64,000 nt of DNA, taken from contig MEOE01000013.1 of NCBI GenBank assembly GCA_001768565.1, positions 349,930 to 413,929 on the forward strand. The letters are read 5' to 3'. Made by a program: the position numbers and the translations under genes. The notes under the pieces were generated by a model. The model searched no databases. It was not told the DNA's origin and saw only the letters and a list, made by a program, of their open reading frames with translations. Shown piece after piece: positions 1-9,615 of the stretch; the stretch's first letter is position 1, and each line of letters begins with the position of its first letter. Source of the DNA: Bacteroidetes bacterium GWF2_33_16. GTDB taxonomy: Bacteria > Bacteroidota > Bacteroidia > Bacteroidales > UBA12077.

Positions 1-505
1 AATAGCGCGATGTATTGTTACTACCGGTAGCAATAATGGCATCAAAATTCGTAAGTTGCTGTTCTTCAAAAAATATCAAGTTTTGAAACTCAGGGCTGGT
101 TTCTATTAAAAAATCAGTTATAAATCTCATTAATCGATTATCTTTCGACGAAAGCTTGCCTTTAAATATATGTCCACTTATTAATACTGACAAAAAATCA
201 TGAAACCCTACCAAAGGGAGATTGCCAGCAGTAACTACTCCTATTCGTTTAGGCTCTTTTACTGAGTCTAATTTAGGATATTCTGAAACCCATTTATTTA
301 TATTTGATTCTTGCAATAAATTCGCAATTGCTCCAATTGCCTTTCGTATATTTTCTTCTGTAAACCAAGGGTTATAAAGATGATCGTTCTTGACAATATC
401 AGAGAGTTTTTTGAAATTACCTGAATCCATGTTTTTATTCTCAGTAAATTCCAGCAAGAAATTTCCAATCTTTATAAATGATTCTATCCGATCAGTTAAT
501 TTCAT
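1..505 (-). CDS. Acyl-CoA reductase, LuxC family (partial, N-terminal part)
   Basis: Translating the minus strand from the ATG at 505 gives an uninterrupted frame that runs off the window at position 1, so about 168 N-terminal residues are visible. Segments such as NPWFTEENIRKAIGAIA, GVVTAGNLPLVGFHDFLSVL and FDAIIATGSNNTSRY match the N-terminal half of Bacteroidota LuxC-type acyl-CoA reductases, which reduce acyl-CoA to aldehyde with NADPH in the cytoplasm. The catalytic cysteine region should lie beyond the window edge. A strong hairpin terminator separates it from the peptidase gene upstream, so it is probably transcribed on its own. Family assignment is from recognised sequence; the physiological substrate cannot be told. 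Confidence 0.85.
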   Translation of the reverse strand, partial: MKLTDRIESFIKIGNFLLEFTENKNMDSGNFKKLSDIVKNDHLYNPWFTEENIRKAIGAIANLLQESNINKWVSEYPKLDSVKEPKRIGVVTAGNLPLVGFHDFLSVLISGHIFKGKLSSKDNRLMRFITDFLIETSPEFQNLIFFEEQQLTNFDAIIATGSNNTSRY

Positions 506-520
506 TTTGATATTTATTAA

Positions 521-549
521 TAAAAAAGATGACTGATAAATCAGTCATC
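521..549 (-). terminator. Rho-independent terminator after the M48 peptidase operon
   Basis: GATGACTGAT (528-537) and ATCAGTCATC (540-549) form a perfect 10-bp stem with a 2-nt loop. Read on the minus strand the hairpin is followed by a run of six T, so it should end transcription coming from the gene at 640-1437. Confidence 0.85.
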
Positions 550-639
550 CAAAATTATATAATTATTTGTTATGATTTTATGTTTATTGTTATTCTAATG
601 GGTAGATACAGCAAGAAACATTATTTGTTAAAAAATATA

Positions 640-1437
640 TCAATCTTTAACAGATTCTTTAATAATAATCCAGGTGTCTTCTGTTAAAACTAATTTATAA
701 TCTTTATTTATATTTTTACTTTTGTTAATTATCCTCTCAGCCCTTTCTTTGCCTTCGGGGTGAGTACTAATCCAGGAAATACTATTCAATATATTGGATT
801 CATCTTCGGAAAGCCTGCCGAGGAAATCGGCAAATGGTTCCGGATTTATTTCTGAATTAATTAAATAATTAAAAGCCAGATCGTCTGCTTCTTTCTCGAG
901 GCTTCTATCATATGCGGTTGATGAAATTAATTTTGCAGTTTCATTTATCATTTCGGAGCTACTATTACCAATAGTCATTGATAAGAGTACAGATAAACCA
1001 ACTTCTTTAATCAGTTTTTTAACCACATGATCTTTTTCAATATGGGCCAGCTCATGACAAATGACTCCACATAGTTCAGCTTCATTTTCGCATGCGAAAA
1101 TTAGTCCACTAAAAATTACAATATGCTTATCAGGAAGAGCAAATGCATTAATATCATTATTTCTAAGAACATGTAATTTTATCTGATTTTTCTCAATTTC
1201 GTTTGAAACACAAATCCATGTCAGAATACTATCCAGGGCTACTTTTAACTCCGGGTTTTCGATTTTCTTTCCAGAGTCATTAAAAATATCCCAGAATATT
1301 TCCCCTAATTTCTCCTCTGTTTTCTTTGTGATTCTTTCAATATGAAACAATTTTTCCCAATCAATCTGAGATAATAAGTACCAGGTTGAGAAAAAAAGCA
1401 CCACAATAACTAAGCCCTGAAAAATGATCCTTTTCAT
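640..1437 (-). CDS. M48 family zinc metallopeptidase, membrane anchored
   Basis: A 265-residue protein with one N-terminal hydrophobic segment (about residues 4-23) and an M48 peptidase domain. The zinc motif HELAH is at residues 128-132 and the downstream EKEADDLA supplies the third ligand Glu, as in HtpX/Oma1/BepA-type peptidases. It is shorter than HtpX and has a single anchor, so the catalytic domain should face the periplasm or be lipid-anchored; the exact topology is inferred. It starts 3 nt after the stop of the DUF4870-like gene and is the last gene of a four-gene membrane operon ending in the terminator at 521-549. A quality-control role is plausible from the family but not shown. 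Confidence 0.85.
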   Translation of the reverse strand: MKRIIFQGLVIVVLFFSTWYLLSQIDWEKLFHIERITKKTEEKLGEIFWDIFNDSGKKIENPELKVALDSILTWICVSNEIEKNQIKLHVLRNNDINAFALPDKHIVIFSGLIFACENEAELCGVICHELAHIEKDHVVKKLIKEVGLSVLLSMTIGNSSSEMINETAKLISSTAYDRSLEKEADDLAFNYLINSEINPEPFADFLGRLSEDESNILNSISWISTHPEGKERAERIINKSKNINKDYKLVLTEDTWIIIKESVKD

Positions 1438-1440
1438 ATT

Positions 1441-1872
1441 TTATTCTTTACATATTAGGTTTGTCAAATTTCCAAAAAACCACCATTCAATATGAATACC
1501 CTTTCTTGTATTTATAGCAGTATAGACTGTTCCTATAAATTCTCCTATATTAAAAAGAAACAATGTTAATATATAAGATACGTAATTATTGCTAATAACC
1601 TCAGAACCAAATAGTATTGAAATCGTCCACCAGAAACCAGCTGTATTCATTATAAATAAGGAAAACTGAGAAATCAATGCCTGAGTACAATGCCATCTGA
1701 CAAAATAGGGACTTTTTCTATTGCCAAAATAAAAAGCAATTGTGGCAACTAAATTAATTATAGGAAAAGGCAAACCTCCCATTAAAGCAATTATAGACAT
1801 TAAATAGCTATTTGATGCTTTTTCAGCTTCGTGCTCGTTAGGTTTATAATTAAATACTTTTTCAGCTATCAT
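1441..1872 (-). CDS. DUF4870/Tic20-like four-helix membrane protein
   Basis: About 143 residues with four hydrophobic stretches and the look of DUF4870-type membrane proteins, including the pattern FVRWHCTQALISQ near the middle, where family members have a conserved HxxQA motif. The start is placed at 1872 rather than 1899 because that ATG overlaps the TGA of the upstream DUF2752 gene (an ATGA junction), typical of translational coupling. It sits between the DUF2752 gene and the M48 peptidase with almost no spacing. The function of the family is unknown. Confidence 0.7.
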   Translation of the reverse strand: MIAEKVFNYKPNEHEAEKASNSYLMSIIALMGGLPFPIINLVATIAFYFGNRKSPYFVRWHCTQALISQFSLFIMNTAGFWWTISILFGSEVISNNYVSYILTLFLFNIGEFIGTVYTAINTRKGIHIEWWFFGNLTNLICKE

Positions 1873-2285
1873 AATCCCTTTAAAATATTCCAGATCCAAT
1901 TTATTAATATTAAAACTATCCCTGCGGATGCAACTTTGGGTTTCTTTAAAGTTGTTTCAAAACTATTGTAAAACCTGATTAAACTATCATCATTTCTAAT
2001 TAAATCGTATATTATCCATATGGGTAATCCAATCATTATTAGTACTATCACTAATCCCAATGGATTCCAATAAAGTGCCTCTGCAATATTTCCTTTTAAT
2101 AATGAGACAATTGATCTTGTTGAACCACAGGAAGGACAGGGTATATTTGCTACATGCTTTATAATACAAACATTAAATACTTCACCCTCATCCGAAATAT
2201 TTAATATATTATAGAAAAGCCAAATATACCCTGCAATACATAATCCTGTTAGAATAATATATAATTTATTCTTAAATAAATGCAT
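1869..2285 (-). CDS. DUF2752 membrane protein
   Basis: Starting at the ATG at 2285 (MHLFKNKLYIILTG) gives 138 residues. An upstream in-frame ATG at 2351 lies inside the TM2 gene and is unlikely. The signature CPSCGSTRS is the DUF2752 hallmark and is followed by hydrophobic helices. The start lies 2 nt after the TM2 stop and the stop overlaps the next start, so the genes are translationally coupled. The family is uncharacterised; the CxxC pair suggests metal binding or a redox role, which is inference. Confidence 0.8.
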   Translation of the reverse strand: MHLFKNKLYIILTGLCIAGYIWLFYNILNISDEGEVFNVCIIKHVANIPCPSCGSTRSIVSLLKGNIAEALYWNPLGLVIVLIMIGLPIWIIYDLIRNDDSLIRFYNSFETTLKKPKVASAGIVLILINWIWNILKGL

Positions 2286-2287
2286 TA

Positions 2288-2623
2288 CTACAATACTTGT
2301 AAAATCTTCTCCATATTTTTTTGTCTGGTTGCATCCATAATTAAAAACCAATCAATTATGGTCCAAATACCTAATCCACCACATGTTAATAGTTTTCCTA
2401 CGCCAAGGCCTACATCTCCAATTATAAATCTATCAATACCCAAACTTCCACCCAATAGAGATACAATTAAACTTATTGTTGGATCTTTGAATTGTAAAGT
2501 TTGAATAAAGCTCCATTTTGAATCATCAAGACTAATTAAACGATCTCTAATCTGAACAACCTGGTGGCTTTCGAAAAATTTTCCATTCGTCATGATAAAC
2601 ATGTCTACTTTTTGTGCATCCAT
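2288..2623 (-). CDS. TM2 domain protein
   Basis: A 111-residue protein. The C-terminal half (about 55-100) is a TM2 domain: two helices joined by a short turn with the typical GSLGIDRFIIGDVGLGVGKL and GIWTIIDWFLI segments. The first 50 residues are soluble and charged. In Bacteroidota, TM2 genes often sit beside DUF2752 genes, as here. It is the first gene of the operon running to the M48 peptidase. I see no clear promoter in 2624-2824. The biochemical role is unknown. Confidence 0.85.
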   Translation of the reverse strand: MDAQKVDMFIMTNGKFFESHQVVQIRDRLISLDDSKWSFIQTLQFKDPTISLIVSLLGGSLGIDRFIIGDVGLGVGKLLTCGGLGIWTIIDWFLIMDATRQKNMEKILQVL

Positions 2624-2824
2624 TTTATAATCTGTTAATTAAATCCTACTCTTATGGATTTTCGGTTACTCCCTGTTTTTTTTTGTGGTTTCTTGTCTCC
2701 ACCAAGTTTTTTAAAGAAGTTAATTCTATAAATATAGTTTAAAACAATCATTGAATTATTAAACATTTATAATAATTTTAATGATAATTTATTTATTGTA
2801 TTTAACGCTTTTTAATTTTCATAA

Positions 2825-3661
2825 TTAATCTTTTGTAAAAAGTACAGATACATAATCAACTACTTCGCTTGAGGCAATAACTTCACCCGAGTTACCAATT
2901 CGCAACATATCTACTTGGGGCTTTTCTGTGATTAAATTGGCAAATTCAATTAAAGTCATAATTGGTCCATAGCCGCATACCGAAATGCTTTTTTCGCCTA
3001 TAACCTTTTCAATAGCTGTGGTATTTTGAGCCAGAATTTGTTCAATTACATACGAGTCTTGTTTTCGGCCATACTCAGGAGTTACGTAATGCGAAAAATC
3101 AGATGACGCAATTACAAGCACTCTTCTGTTTAGCTGAATTAAAGCTTTTGCAATTTTACCAGCCAGATTTTTAGCATTTTTCAGGCTCTGATTCGACATG
3201 GTTATTGGTACTATTTTAAATGAATAATCAAGAAATAATTGAAGTAATGGAACCATTACTTCGCCTGAGTGCTCGTAACGTTGCTCAACATCTGAAACCG
3301 GAATACCAAGACTATTTCCAAATTCTGTATCAACAGAAACAGTTCCGAGAGGAGTTTCCCAGTTATCGTGAGAATCAAATGCCATTTCGTGACCCAAACC
3401 TGTATGATTTGGATTAATAATAACTATAGTATCAAATACTTGTTTCGATTGTTTTACTATTTCGAAAAAATGAACCGCTTCATATGCTGAAAACATATAT
3501 CCAGCATGAGGAACAATACCACCAATAATCTTTCTTTGTGCTAGTTCAAGCTTTATTTTTGGCAACTCCTTTGTAAGAATTGTATCAATCTGGTTTTTTA
3601 TACTTTCCTTATCTCCTGGATAAAACTTACCTGCTACTATTGGTTTTCTTATATTTAGCAT
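2825..3661 (-). CDS. amrB: AmmeMemoRadiSam system protein B (MEMO1 family)
   Basis: A 278-residue MEMO-like protein. The residues equivalent to the metal ligands of human MEMO1 are visible: His52 (IVPHAGYMFS), His86 (INPNHTG) and Cys229 (VCGYGP), with a further conserved His191 (SSDFSHY). The fold resembles class III extradiol dioxygenases; the reaction in bacteria is unknown. It is the last gene of a four-gene minus-strand operon with the radical SAM partner 8 nt upstream, acylphosphatase and the AMMECR1 protein, which is the classic AmmeMemoRadiSam genomic association. Confidence 0.93.
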   Translation of the reverse strand: MLNIRKPIVAGKFYPGDKESIKNQIDTILTKELPKIKLELAQRKIIGGIVPHAGYMFSAYEAVHFFEIVKQSKQVFDTIVIINPNHTGLGHEMAFDSHDNWETPLGTVSVDTEFGNSLGIPVSDVEQRYEHSGEVMVPLLQLFLDYSFKIVPITMSNQSLKNAKNLAGKIAKALIQLNRRVLVIASSDFSHYVTPEYGRKQDSYVIEQILAQNTTAIEKVIGEKSISVCGYGPIMTLIEFANLITEKPQVDMLRIGNSGEVIASSEVVDYVSVLFTKD

Positions 3662-3669
3662 AACTATTA

Positions 3670-4680
3670 TTAAAAGTATTTAAACACGTTCTGATTACAT
3701 TTCATGCAATTCCCATACTTATCAACAGAAATATTTTTTGTTAAATAACCGCTATGGCTAATTAAAAGCTCATTACACGAACTGCAATATGTATTATTTC
3801 CTTCGTTCAGCAATACATTACCAAGATATACAAAATCAAGATATTTTTTTGCAGTCTCGTAAAATTTCATCATTAAGCTAACTGATGTCGGATCAATTTT
3901 TAATTTATATGTTGGATAATATCTCGAAATATGTAAAACCACATTTTTACCCAAATTATCAGCAATCCAATTACACATGCTTTCAAACTCAGTATCGGAA
4001 TCGTTCAGTGTTGGAATTATCAAATTGGTAACTTCCAAATGCTTACCCGCATGTATAATGCTTTTTAAAGTCTCCTTAACTGGGTCGATAGTCGATTTAG
4101 TATATTTCTTATAAAAATCATTAGTGAACGCTTTCAAATCAACATTATAAGCGTCTATAAAATTATGCAACTCATTTAGTGGTTCCAAGTTAATATAACC
4201 GTTGGTTACCATTACATTTTTTAACCCGGCCAACTTAATGAGCTTAGCAGTATCCAACATAAATTCAAAGAATATTGTAGGTTCGTTATAAGTATAAGCT
4301 ACTCCAATATTATTTATCCTTGAAAAGGCAAGATCTCTTATCTGTTCAAGAGTATAGCTAGTGAAACTTCGTTCATATTCATCGACCGAGCATTGTGATA
4401 TTTGGTAATTCTGGCAAAACTGACATTGAAGATTACAGCCTATGCTGCCTATTGATAGGATTTCTTTTCCCGGATAAAAATGATACAAGGGTTTTTTCTC
4501 GATAGGATCAAATCCAATGGATGAAATCTTTCCATAATTTTCAGATAGTAACAATCCATTTTCATTCTTTCGGACCTTACAGATACCTCTTTTACCTTCC
4601 CTTATGGAGCATTTATGGGGACATAAGCTACATATCACTAAATCCTCGTTTGTATTACTGTAGAATTGTGCTTCCATCAT
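3670..4680 (-). CDS. amrS: AmmeMemoRadiSam system radical SAM enzyme
   Basis: A 336-residue radical SAM protein related to pyruvate formate-lyase activases. The cluster motif is CNLQCQFC, preceded by an N-terminal cysteine set (CSLCPHKC) and followed near the C-terminus by two more CxxC pairs (CSSC, CMKC) that could hold a further metal centre. The family is defined by its constant partnership with AMMECR1 and MEMO proteins, whose genes flank it here. The gene starts 1 nt after the acylphosphatase stop. The substrate is unknown; modification of a small molecule or protein by the trio is inference. Confidence 0.93.
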   Translation of the reverse strand: MMEAQFYSNTNEDLVICSLCPHKCSIREGKRGICKVRKNENGLLLSENYGKISSIGFDPIEKKPLYHFYPGKEILSIGSIGCNLQCQFCQNYQISQCSVDEYERSFTSYTLEQIRDLAFSRINNIGVAYTYNEPTIFFEFMLDTAKLIKLAGLKNVMVTNGYINLEPLNELHNFIDAYNVDLKAFTNDFYKKYTKSTIDPVKETLKSIIHAGKHLEVTNLIIPTLNDSDTEFESMCNWIADNLGKNVVLHISRYYPTYKLKIDPTSVSLMMKFYETAKKYLDFVYLGNVLLNEGNNTYCSSCNELLISHSGYLTKNISVDKYGNCMKCNQNVFKYF

Positions 4681-4681
4681 A

Positions 4682-4951
4682 TTAACGAATCACAAAACTT
4701 GTAAAATTAGCATGCGGAATCGTTTGGCAATTAACTTTCTCTACTAATGCCCACGAAGGTCCCCTCCAGCACCATTCTGTAAATTGTTCTATAAGTTCAG
4801 GCTCACCTTCTATTTCGAGATACACACTTCCATCCTCTTTATTTCTTACAAAACCTTTTATTCCCATCTCATTTGCTTTTTTTAAAGCACTATACCTAAA
4901 TCCAACACCCTGAACTTTGCCTTCAATAATAATCATTACGCATTTTTTCAT
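4682..4951 (-). CDS. acyP: Acylphosphatase
   Basis: A small protein of 89 residues with the acylphosphatase signature GKVQGVGFRYS (catalytic Arg) and the Asn loop in GFVRNKEDGSVYLEIEG. It should hydrolyse carboxyl phosphates such as acetyl phosphate in the cytoplasm. I use the ATG at 4951 rather than the TTG at 4960, because the family normally begins a few residues before the first beta strand. It is embedded between AMMECR1 and the radical SAM gene with 9-nt and 1-nt gaps, so it is co-transcribed and probably works with that system. Confidence 0.9.
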   Translation of the reverse strand: MKKCVMIIIEGKVQGVGFRYSALKKANEMGIKGFVRNKEDGSVYLEIEGEPELIEQFTEWCWRGPSWALVEKVNCQTIPHANFTSFVIR

Positions 4952-4960
4952 AGTATGCAA

Positions 4961-5491
4961 TCAATCATAACGTGTAACTCTAAAACTCAAAATTTCTATT
5001 TCTGAATCAGCAATTTTTTCGAGTCCGGCCTGTTTCTTGGCAAGAGCCAACTGATCTTCGCCAGTTCTTACCCTCTTTGTATTTGGAAGTACAAATCCCG
5101 ACTTATTATTTTTTGCCCGAATATAAACACCTTGTTTCTGAGGATTAAGTTCAGCTAGATTATCCACTTTTTGGGGTAGTGATAATATATCGACAGTAAC
5201 TTTAATATTTTCGATGCTTTCAATCGATAGCTGCACAATTTTAGGATTTTCAGCTGCAATTATTGCATTCGAAACAATTTCTTCGTAAAGCGATATTTTT
5301 TGAGGATACACATTGCCAAAATATGCAATAATATTGTCGTTTAAATCATAAATATAAACGATACAACCCAGGTTGAGTTTAAGATCTGGAGTTATTTTAC
5401 TCTCATCAATTTTTCTAATCTGACCCGTTGTTTTAAAAAACAATATCGTGTCAAATGCGATTTTAGAATACGATGTTTTAGGATTAAACAT
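4961..5491 (-). CDS. amrA: AmmeMemoRadiSam system protein A (AMMECR1 domain)
   Basis: A 176-residue AMMECR1-domain protein. The domain is recognisable from LGCIVYIYDLNDNIIAYFGN near residue 42, ISLYEEIVSNAIIAA, and the C-terminal VLPNTKRVRTGEDQLALAKKQAGL. Its biochemical role is unknown. It is the first gene of the amrA-acyP-amrS-amrB operon. The upstream 320 bp contain only a near-consensus TATCTTTA on the minus strand, so the promoter is uncertain. Confidence 0.88.
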   Translation of the reverse strand: MFNPKTSYSKIAFDTILFFKTTGQIRKIDESKITPDLKLNLGCIVYIYDLNDNIIAYFGNVYPQKISLYEEIVSNAIIAAENPKIVQLSIESIENIKVTVDILSLPQKVDNLAELNPQKQGVYIRAKNNKSGFVLPNTKRVRTGEDQLALAKKQAGLEKIADSEIEILSFRVTRYD

Positions 5492-5818
5492 AATGGTTTA
5501 TTTTCTTAAACAATTTCTTTTTATCGATATGGATATTTATTTCCATTATCATTGAAATAGAGAAGTAAAGATATAATAACGACGCTTTCTTAAATTTTAA
5601 TACCCTAATAAAGGTAAATTTACAACAATTGAATAAAAACTTCAATTTTAGTCATCTCTAATTTTAAAATACTACTCATTTTGATATGTTCATCAAGCAT
5701 CTTTCTAAACAAAAAGATAAATAACATATTTTTGAATTGCCTGCCATTTTAAAATTAAGTTTAAATCGAGTTAAATATTCCCTATCTTATATTAATTTTG
5801 ATGGAATAAGATTTGAGT
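5492..5818. promoter_or_regulatory. Divergent intergenic region between the amr operon and the permease gene
   Basis: This AT-rich stretch holds no convincing gene. On the plus strand it contains two sequences matching the Bacteroidota -7 box TAnnTTTG: TATTTTTG at 5727-5734 and TAATTTTG at 5793-5800, the latter 18 nt before the ATG at 5819. Neither has a clear -33 TTTG at the usual spacing. Small ORFs crossing this region have no family features and were not annotated. Confidence 0.4.
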
Positions 5819-7063
5819 ATGATTTCTACAGGATTATTTTTCGAAAACCTTCGCATAGCATTAAGTTCGATACGTTCGAATTTATTACGTACTATACTTA
5901 CCATTTTTATTATTGCATTTGGCATTATGGCTCTTGTCGGTATTTTAACAGCCATTGATTCAATAAAAAGCTCTATTAGCAATCAATTTGCAAGTATGGG
6001 TGCAAACTCATTTTCAATCGTTAACCGCGATAGCAGAGTAAAAATAGGTGGACGAACAAGACCTAATTTTTATCGCAGCATTGAATATAGAGAAGCCATG
6101 GCATTTAAAGAGGACTTTACTTTTCCGGCACAGGTTTCAATATCAACATTTGCATCGCAAACATCCACGGTTAAATATAAATCTGAAAAAACAAATCCCA
6201 ATATTCCTGTTATTGGATCAGACGAGAACTATTTATTTTTATCTGGTTATGAGATTGATAAGGGCAGAAATTTCAACCCTAATGAAATATTATCAAATGC
6301 TCACGTGGTGATTATTGGCTCCGGATTAGTGAAAGAAGTATTTGCTAAAAACGAAGATCCAATTGATAAAATTATAAGTATTGGATCGGGAAAATATAAG
6401 ATTATTGGTATTTTAAAAGAGAAAGGTTCAAGTTTTGGCTCTACAGGTGATGATTTGTGTATTTTACCAATTACCAATGTGCGTCAGTATTTTTCATCTC
6501 CCAACATGAATTTCAGAATATCGGTACTTCCACAAAATTCAACCTTGTTAAATGCAGCAGTTAATGAAGCTGAAGGTGTTTTCAGAGTAGTTCGCAAATT
6601 GCGTAGTATTGAAGAGAGTAACTTTTCAGTCGAAACAAGTGATAACCTTGCAAATTTATTAATAAAAAATATCCGCTATGTAACTATGGCAGCAACCATT
6701 ATAGGAATAATTACTTTGTTTGGTGCTGCAATTGGATTAATGAACATAATGCTTGTATCGGTAACTGAGCGAACCCGCGAAATAGGTATAAGAAAAGCCA
6801 TTGGAGCCAAATCATCAATAATAAGGAGGCAATTTCTTTACGAATCAATATTAATAGGCCAACTAGGTGGTTTCTTTGGAATTATATTGGGTATACTTAT
6901 AGGCAATGTTGTTTCAATGCTCACGAATGGTATTTTTATTATTCCGTGGTTTTGGATAATTAGTGGTGTTGTTTTATGTTTTATTGTAGGGTTGGTTTCA
7001 GGATTATTCCCTGCAATTAAGGCTTCCAAGCTTGATCCAATTATTTCTCTTAGATATGAATAA
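5819..7063 (+). CDS. MacB/FtsX-type ABC transporter permease
   Basis: A 414-residue permease with the MacB layout: helix 1 near 20-42, a periplasmic core domain to about 260, then three helices near 280-305, 340-362 and 380-402. The signature TERTREIGIRKAIGAKSS precedes helix 3 and a LFPAIKASKLDPIISLRYE-type tail closes the protein. The start is the ATG at 5819; an upstream TTG at 5813 is less likely. No ATPase (MacB NBD/LolD type) or membrane-fusion gene is in the window, so the partners must be encoded elsewhere. It could export a peptide, macrolide or lipoprotein. Confidence 0.88.
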   Translation: MISTGLFFENLRIALSSIRSNLLRTILTIFIIAFGIMALVGILTAIDSIKSSISNQFASMGANSFSIVNRDSRVKIGGRTRPNFYRSIEYREAMAFKEDFTFPAQVSISTFASQTSTVKYKSEKTNPNIPVIGSDENYLFLSGYEIDKGRNFNPNEILSNAHVVIIGSGLVKEVFAKNEDPIDKIISIGSGKYKIIGILKEKGSSFGSTGDDLCILPITNVRQYFSSPNMNFRISVLPQNSTLLNAAVNEAEGVFRVVRKLRSIEESNFSVETSDNLANLLIKNIRYVTMAATIIGIITLFGAAIGLMNIMLVSVTERTREIGIRKAIGAKSSIIRRQFLYESILIGQLGGFFGIILGILIGNVVSMLTNGIFIIPWFWIISGVVLCFIVGLVSGLFPAIKASKLDPIISLRYE

Positions 7064-7095
7064 ATTAATTCAGTTTTTTTTTATATATTCGCTAC

Positions 7096-7476
7096 ATGAT
7101 GAAAGAGTTAGTTTTAGAAAAAACTGTTAAAACACCATTTGTTAATTGTGACGCTAAAACAGGCGTTATAAAAATAAATGGTCGCTCTATTCCTGAAAAT
7201 CCTGAAGAGTTTTACAATCAGATTTTCAGTTGGTTAAAAGATTATTATACTCAACCACAAGCTGAGACAAATATTCATGTTCAACTTGAGTATATAAATA
7301 GTGGCTCATCTAAATTTATTCTTGAGCTTTTTTATATTGTACAGGATTTTCATAAAGCAGGTGCCAGTTCAAAAATAAATTGGTACTACGAAGAAGATGA
7401 TGAAGCTGTATTAGAACTGGGCAAACATTATCAGTCAATTTTAACCCTGCCATTTAAACTAATCGAAACATATTAA
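7096..7476 (+). CDS. SiaC family regulatory protein (DUF1987)
   Basis: A 126-residue protein matching the DUF1987/SiaC family. Recognisable parts are TPFVNCDAKTGVIKINGRSIPENPEEFY near the start and the strand-helix segment LEYINSGSSKFILELFYIVQ. SiaC proteins are phosphorylated on a Ser/Thr in that region and act in a SpoIIAA-like partner switch controlling diguanylate cyclase activity in Pseudomonas. No SiaA phosphatase, SiaB kinase or cyclase gene is adjacent here, so its partner is unknown. It lies 32 nt after the permease gene and ends before a strong terminator. Confidence 0.82.
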   Translation: MMKELVLEKTVKTPFVNCDAKTGVIKINGRSIPENPEEFYNQIFSWLKDYYTQPQAETNIHVQLEYINSGSSKFILELFYIVQDFHKAGASSKINWYYEEDDEAVLELGKHYQSILTLPFKLIETY

Positions 7477-7500
7477 TTTAAAATATACTTATAAATGAAG

Positions 7501-7540
7501 AGCCCTAAAGAATATTCTTTAGGGCTCTTTGTTTATTTTT
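7501..7540 (+). terminator. Terminator between the SiaC-like gene and gap
   Basis: A perfect 26-bp palindrome at 7501-7526 (AGCCCTAAAGAAT and its complement) is followed on the plus strand by TCTTTGTTTATTTTT. It lies between converging genes and may work in both directions, but the T-rich tract favours the plus strand. Confidence 0.85.
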
Positions 7541-7549
7541 ATCGAAAAT

Positions 7550-8581
<1,032 letters not shown>

Positions 8582-8592
8582 TTAATTACGAT

Positions 8593-8623
8593 CAAAAATA
8601 ATTATAAATACCAAAATACTCAA
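8593..8623 (-). promoter_or_regulatory. Bacteroidota-type promoter of gap
   Basis: On the minus strand a TTG (8621-8623) is followed after exactly 20 nt by TATTTTTG (8593-8600), matching the -33/-7 arrangement (TTTG, 19-21 nt, TAnnTTTG) used by the Bacteroidota primary sigma factor. The gene starts 39 nt further on. Confidence 0.65.
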
Positions 8624-8704
8624 GTAATAATAAAGAATAAATCTAAATAATAAAGCTACTAGATCCTAATGCATTCAGAACAAAGAGATTTGTCGATGTA
8701 TGTT

Positions 8705-9517
8705 TTACAGCCAGTTAAAGATTTTGAGTTTTTTCTTACGACGCTTTAAATATTCTGGGGATATTTGTTGAGCATTAACAACTTTTCCAATACGATAGCT
8801 TATAAAAAGAGTAAAATAAAACTGCTGATTATCATCAACAGCCATAATATCCAAACTTTTTAGGTATGCTTGAATAATAATACCTGCTTCGATTGCATGA
8901 ATAATATTTTCTTTTTGACTAAACTCGAAATTAAATCCAGTTTTAGCAAATAAGCCGGGAACTAATTTAATTTCATCAAAGCCTTTAAAGAAGGAAGCAC
9001 GCCCATTAATATCGTCAGATGTATGAATAGCAGGATTAAATTTTTCTTCTCGAATACCATAAACACTATCATTTATTGGGTACAATATATCATAATAAAC
9101 AGGTTTTAGAAATGCAACTGAAGGACCAACTGAATAGAAATAACGAACAGCTACAGACTTACGTTCTCTTTTGCTAAATATCTCATTTTGTTTACCATAC
9201 CCAAGTCTTATATCGAAAACACTATTTAATTTCCCAAAAACAAAAGATTCAGATGATAGGAATGATGCATTTGATGAATTAATCTCTTTAGGATGCTTAA
9301 TAACCGAGAAGTCGAATTCATAAATATATTTCTCAAAATAGTTAATACGGTTACCATATCTATAACCTAAACCCCAACCATTTGAGTTCAAATTTACAGC
9401 TAAGGTTTTTTCATTGCGATAAAATATCTTTAACATATCATCAGATAAGTCCTGAGAATAAGCCAAAGAACCAAGGAAAGAAAAAAATAAAAAAAGAATT
9501 AATCTTGTACTTTTCAT
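8705..9517 (-). CDS. Putative outer-membrane beta-barrel protein
   Basis: A 270-residue protein with a signal peptide (cleavage probably after SLAYS, about residue 21). The rest alternates hydrophobic and polar residues, with many aromatic strand ends such as GWGLGYRYGNRINYF, SVFDIRLGYGK and YFTLFISYRIGK, which suggests an 8-12 strand barrel. The C-terminus is basic (KRRKKKLKIF) and does not end in a typical barrel aromatic, so a short cytoplasmic-like or periplasmic tail follows. I do not recognise a characterised family. A hairpin lies directly in front of its start codon. Confidence 0.6.
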   Translation of the reverse strand: MKSTRLILFLFFSFLGSLAYSQDLSDDMLKIFYRNEKTLAVNLNSNGWGLGYRYGNRINYFEKYIYEFDFSVIKHPKEINSSNASFLSSESFVFGKLNSVFDIRLGYGKQNEIFSKRERKSVAVRYFYSVGPSVAFLKPVYYDILYPINDSVYGIREEKFNPAIHTSDDINGRASFFKGFDEIKLVPGLFAKTGFNFEFSQKENIIHAIEAGIIIQAYLKSLDIMAVDDNQQFYFTLFISYRIGKVVNAQQISPEYLKRRKKKLKIFNWL

Positions 9518-9520
9518 AAA

Positions 9521-9563
9521 AATAAAAAATCCGTCTCAAATGTAAATATAATTAATTTGAGAC
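9521..9563 (-). terminator. Hairpin terminator or attenuator in front of the barrel gene
   Basis: GTCTCAAAT (9533-9541) pairs with ATTTGAGAC (9555-9563). On the minus strand the hairpin is followed by GGATTTTTTATTTTT, so it looks like the terminator of the small lipoprotein gene. It ends just before the start codon of the barrel gene at 9517. The -7-like box TACATTTG on the minus strand (9537-9544) lies inside the hairpin. Confidence 0.65.
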
Positions 9564-9615
9564 AGATACTAATTTCGTACTCAGTATACTAATTCTTTAA
9601 AAGATCGGCTATATG

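Noticed and set aside
4952..4960. TTG start for the acylphosphatase
   Set aside because: The ATG at 4951 fits the family N-terminus; the extension adds only three unsupported residues.
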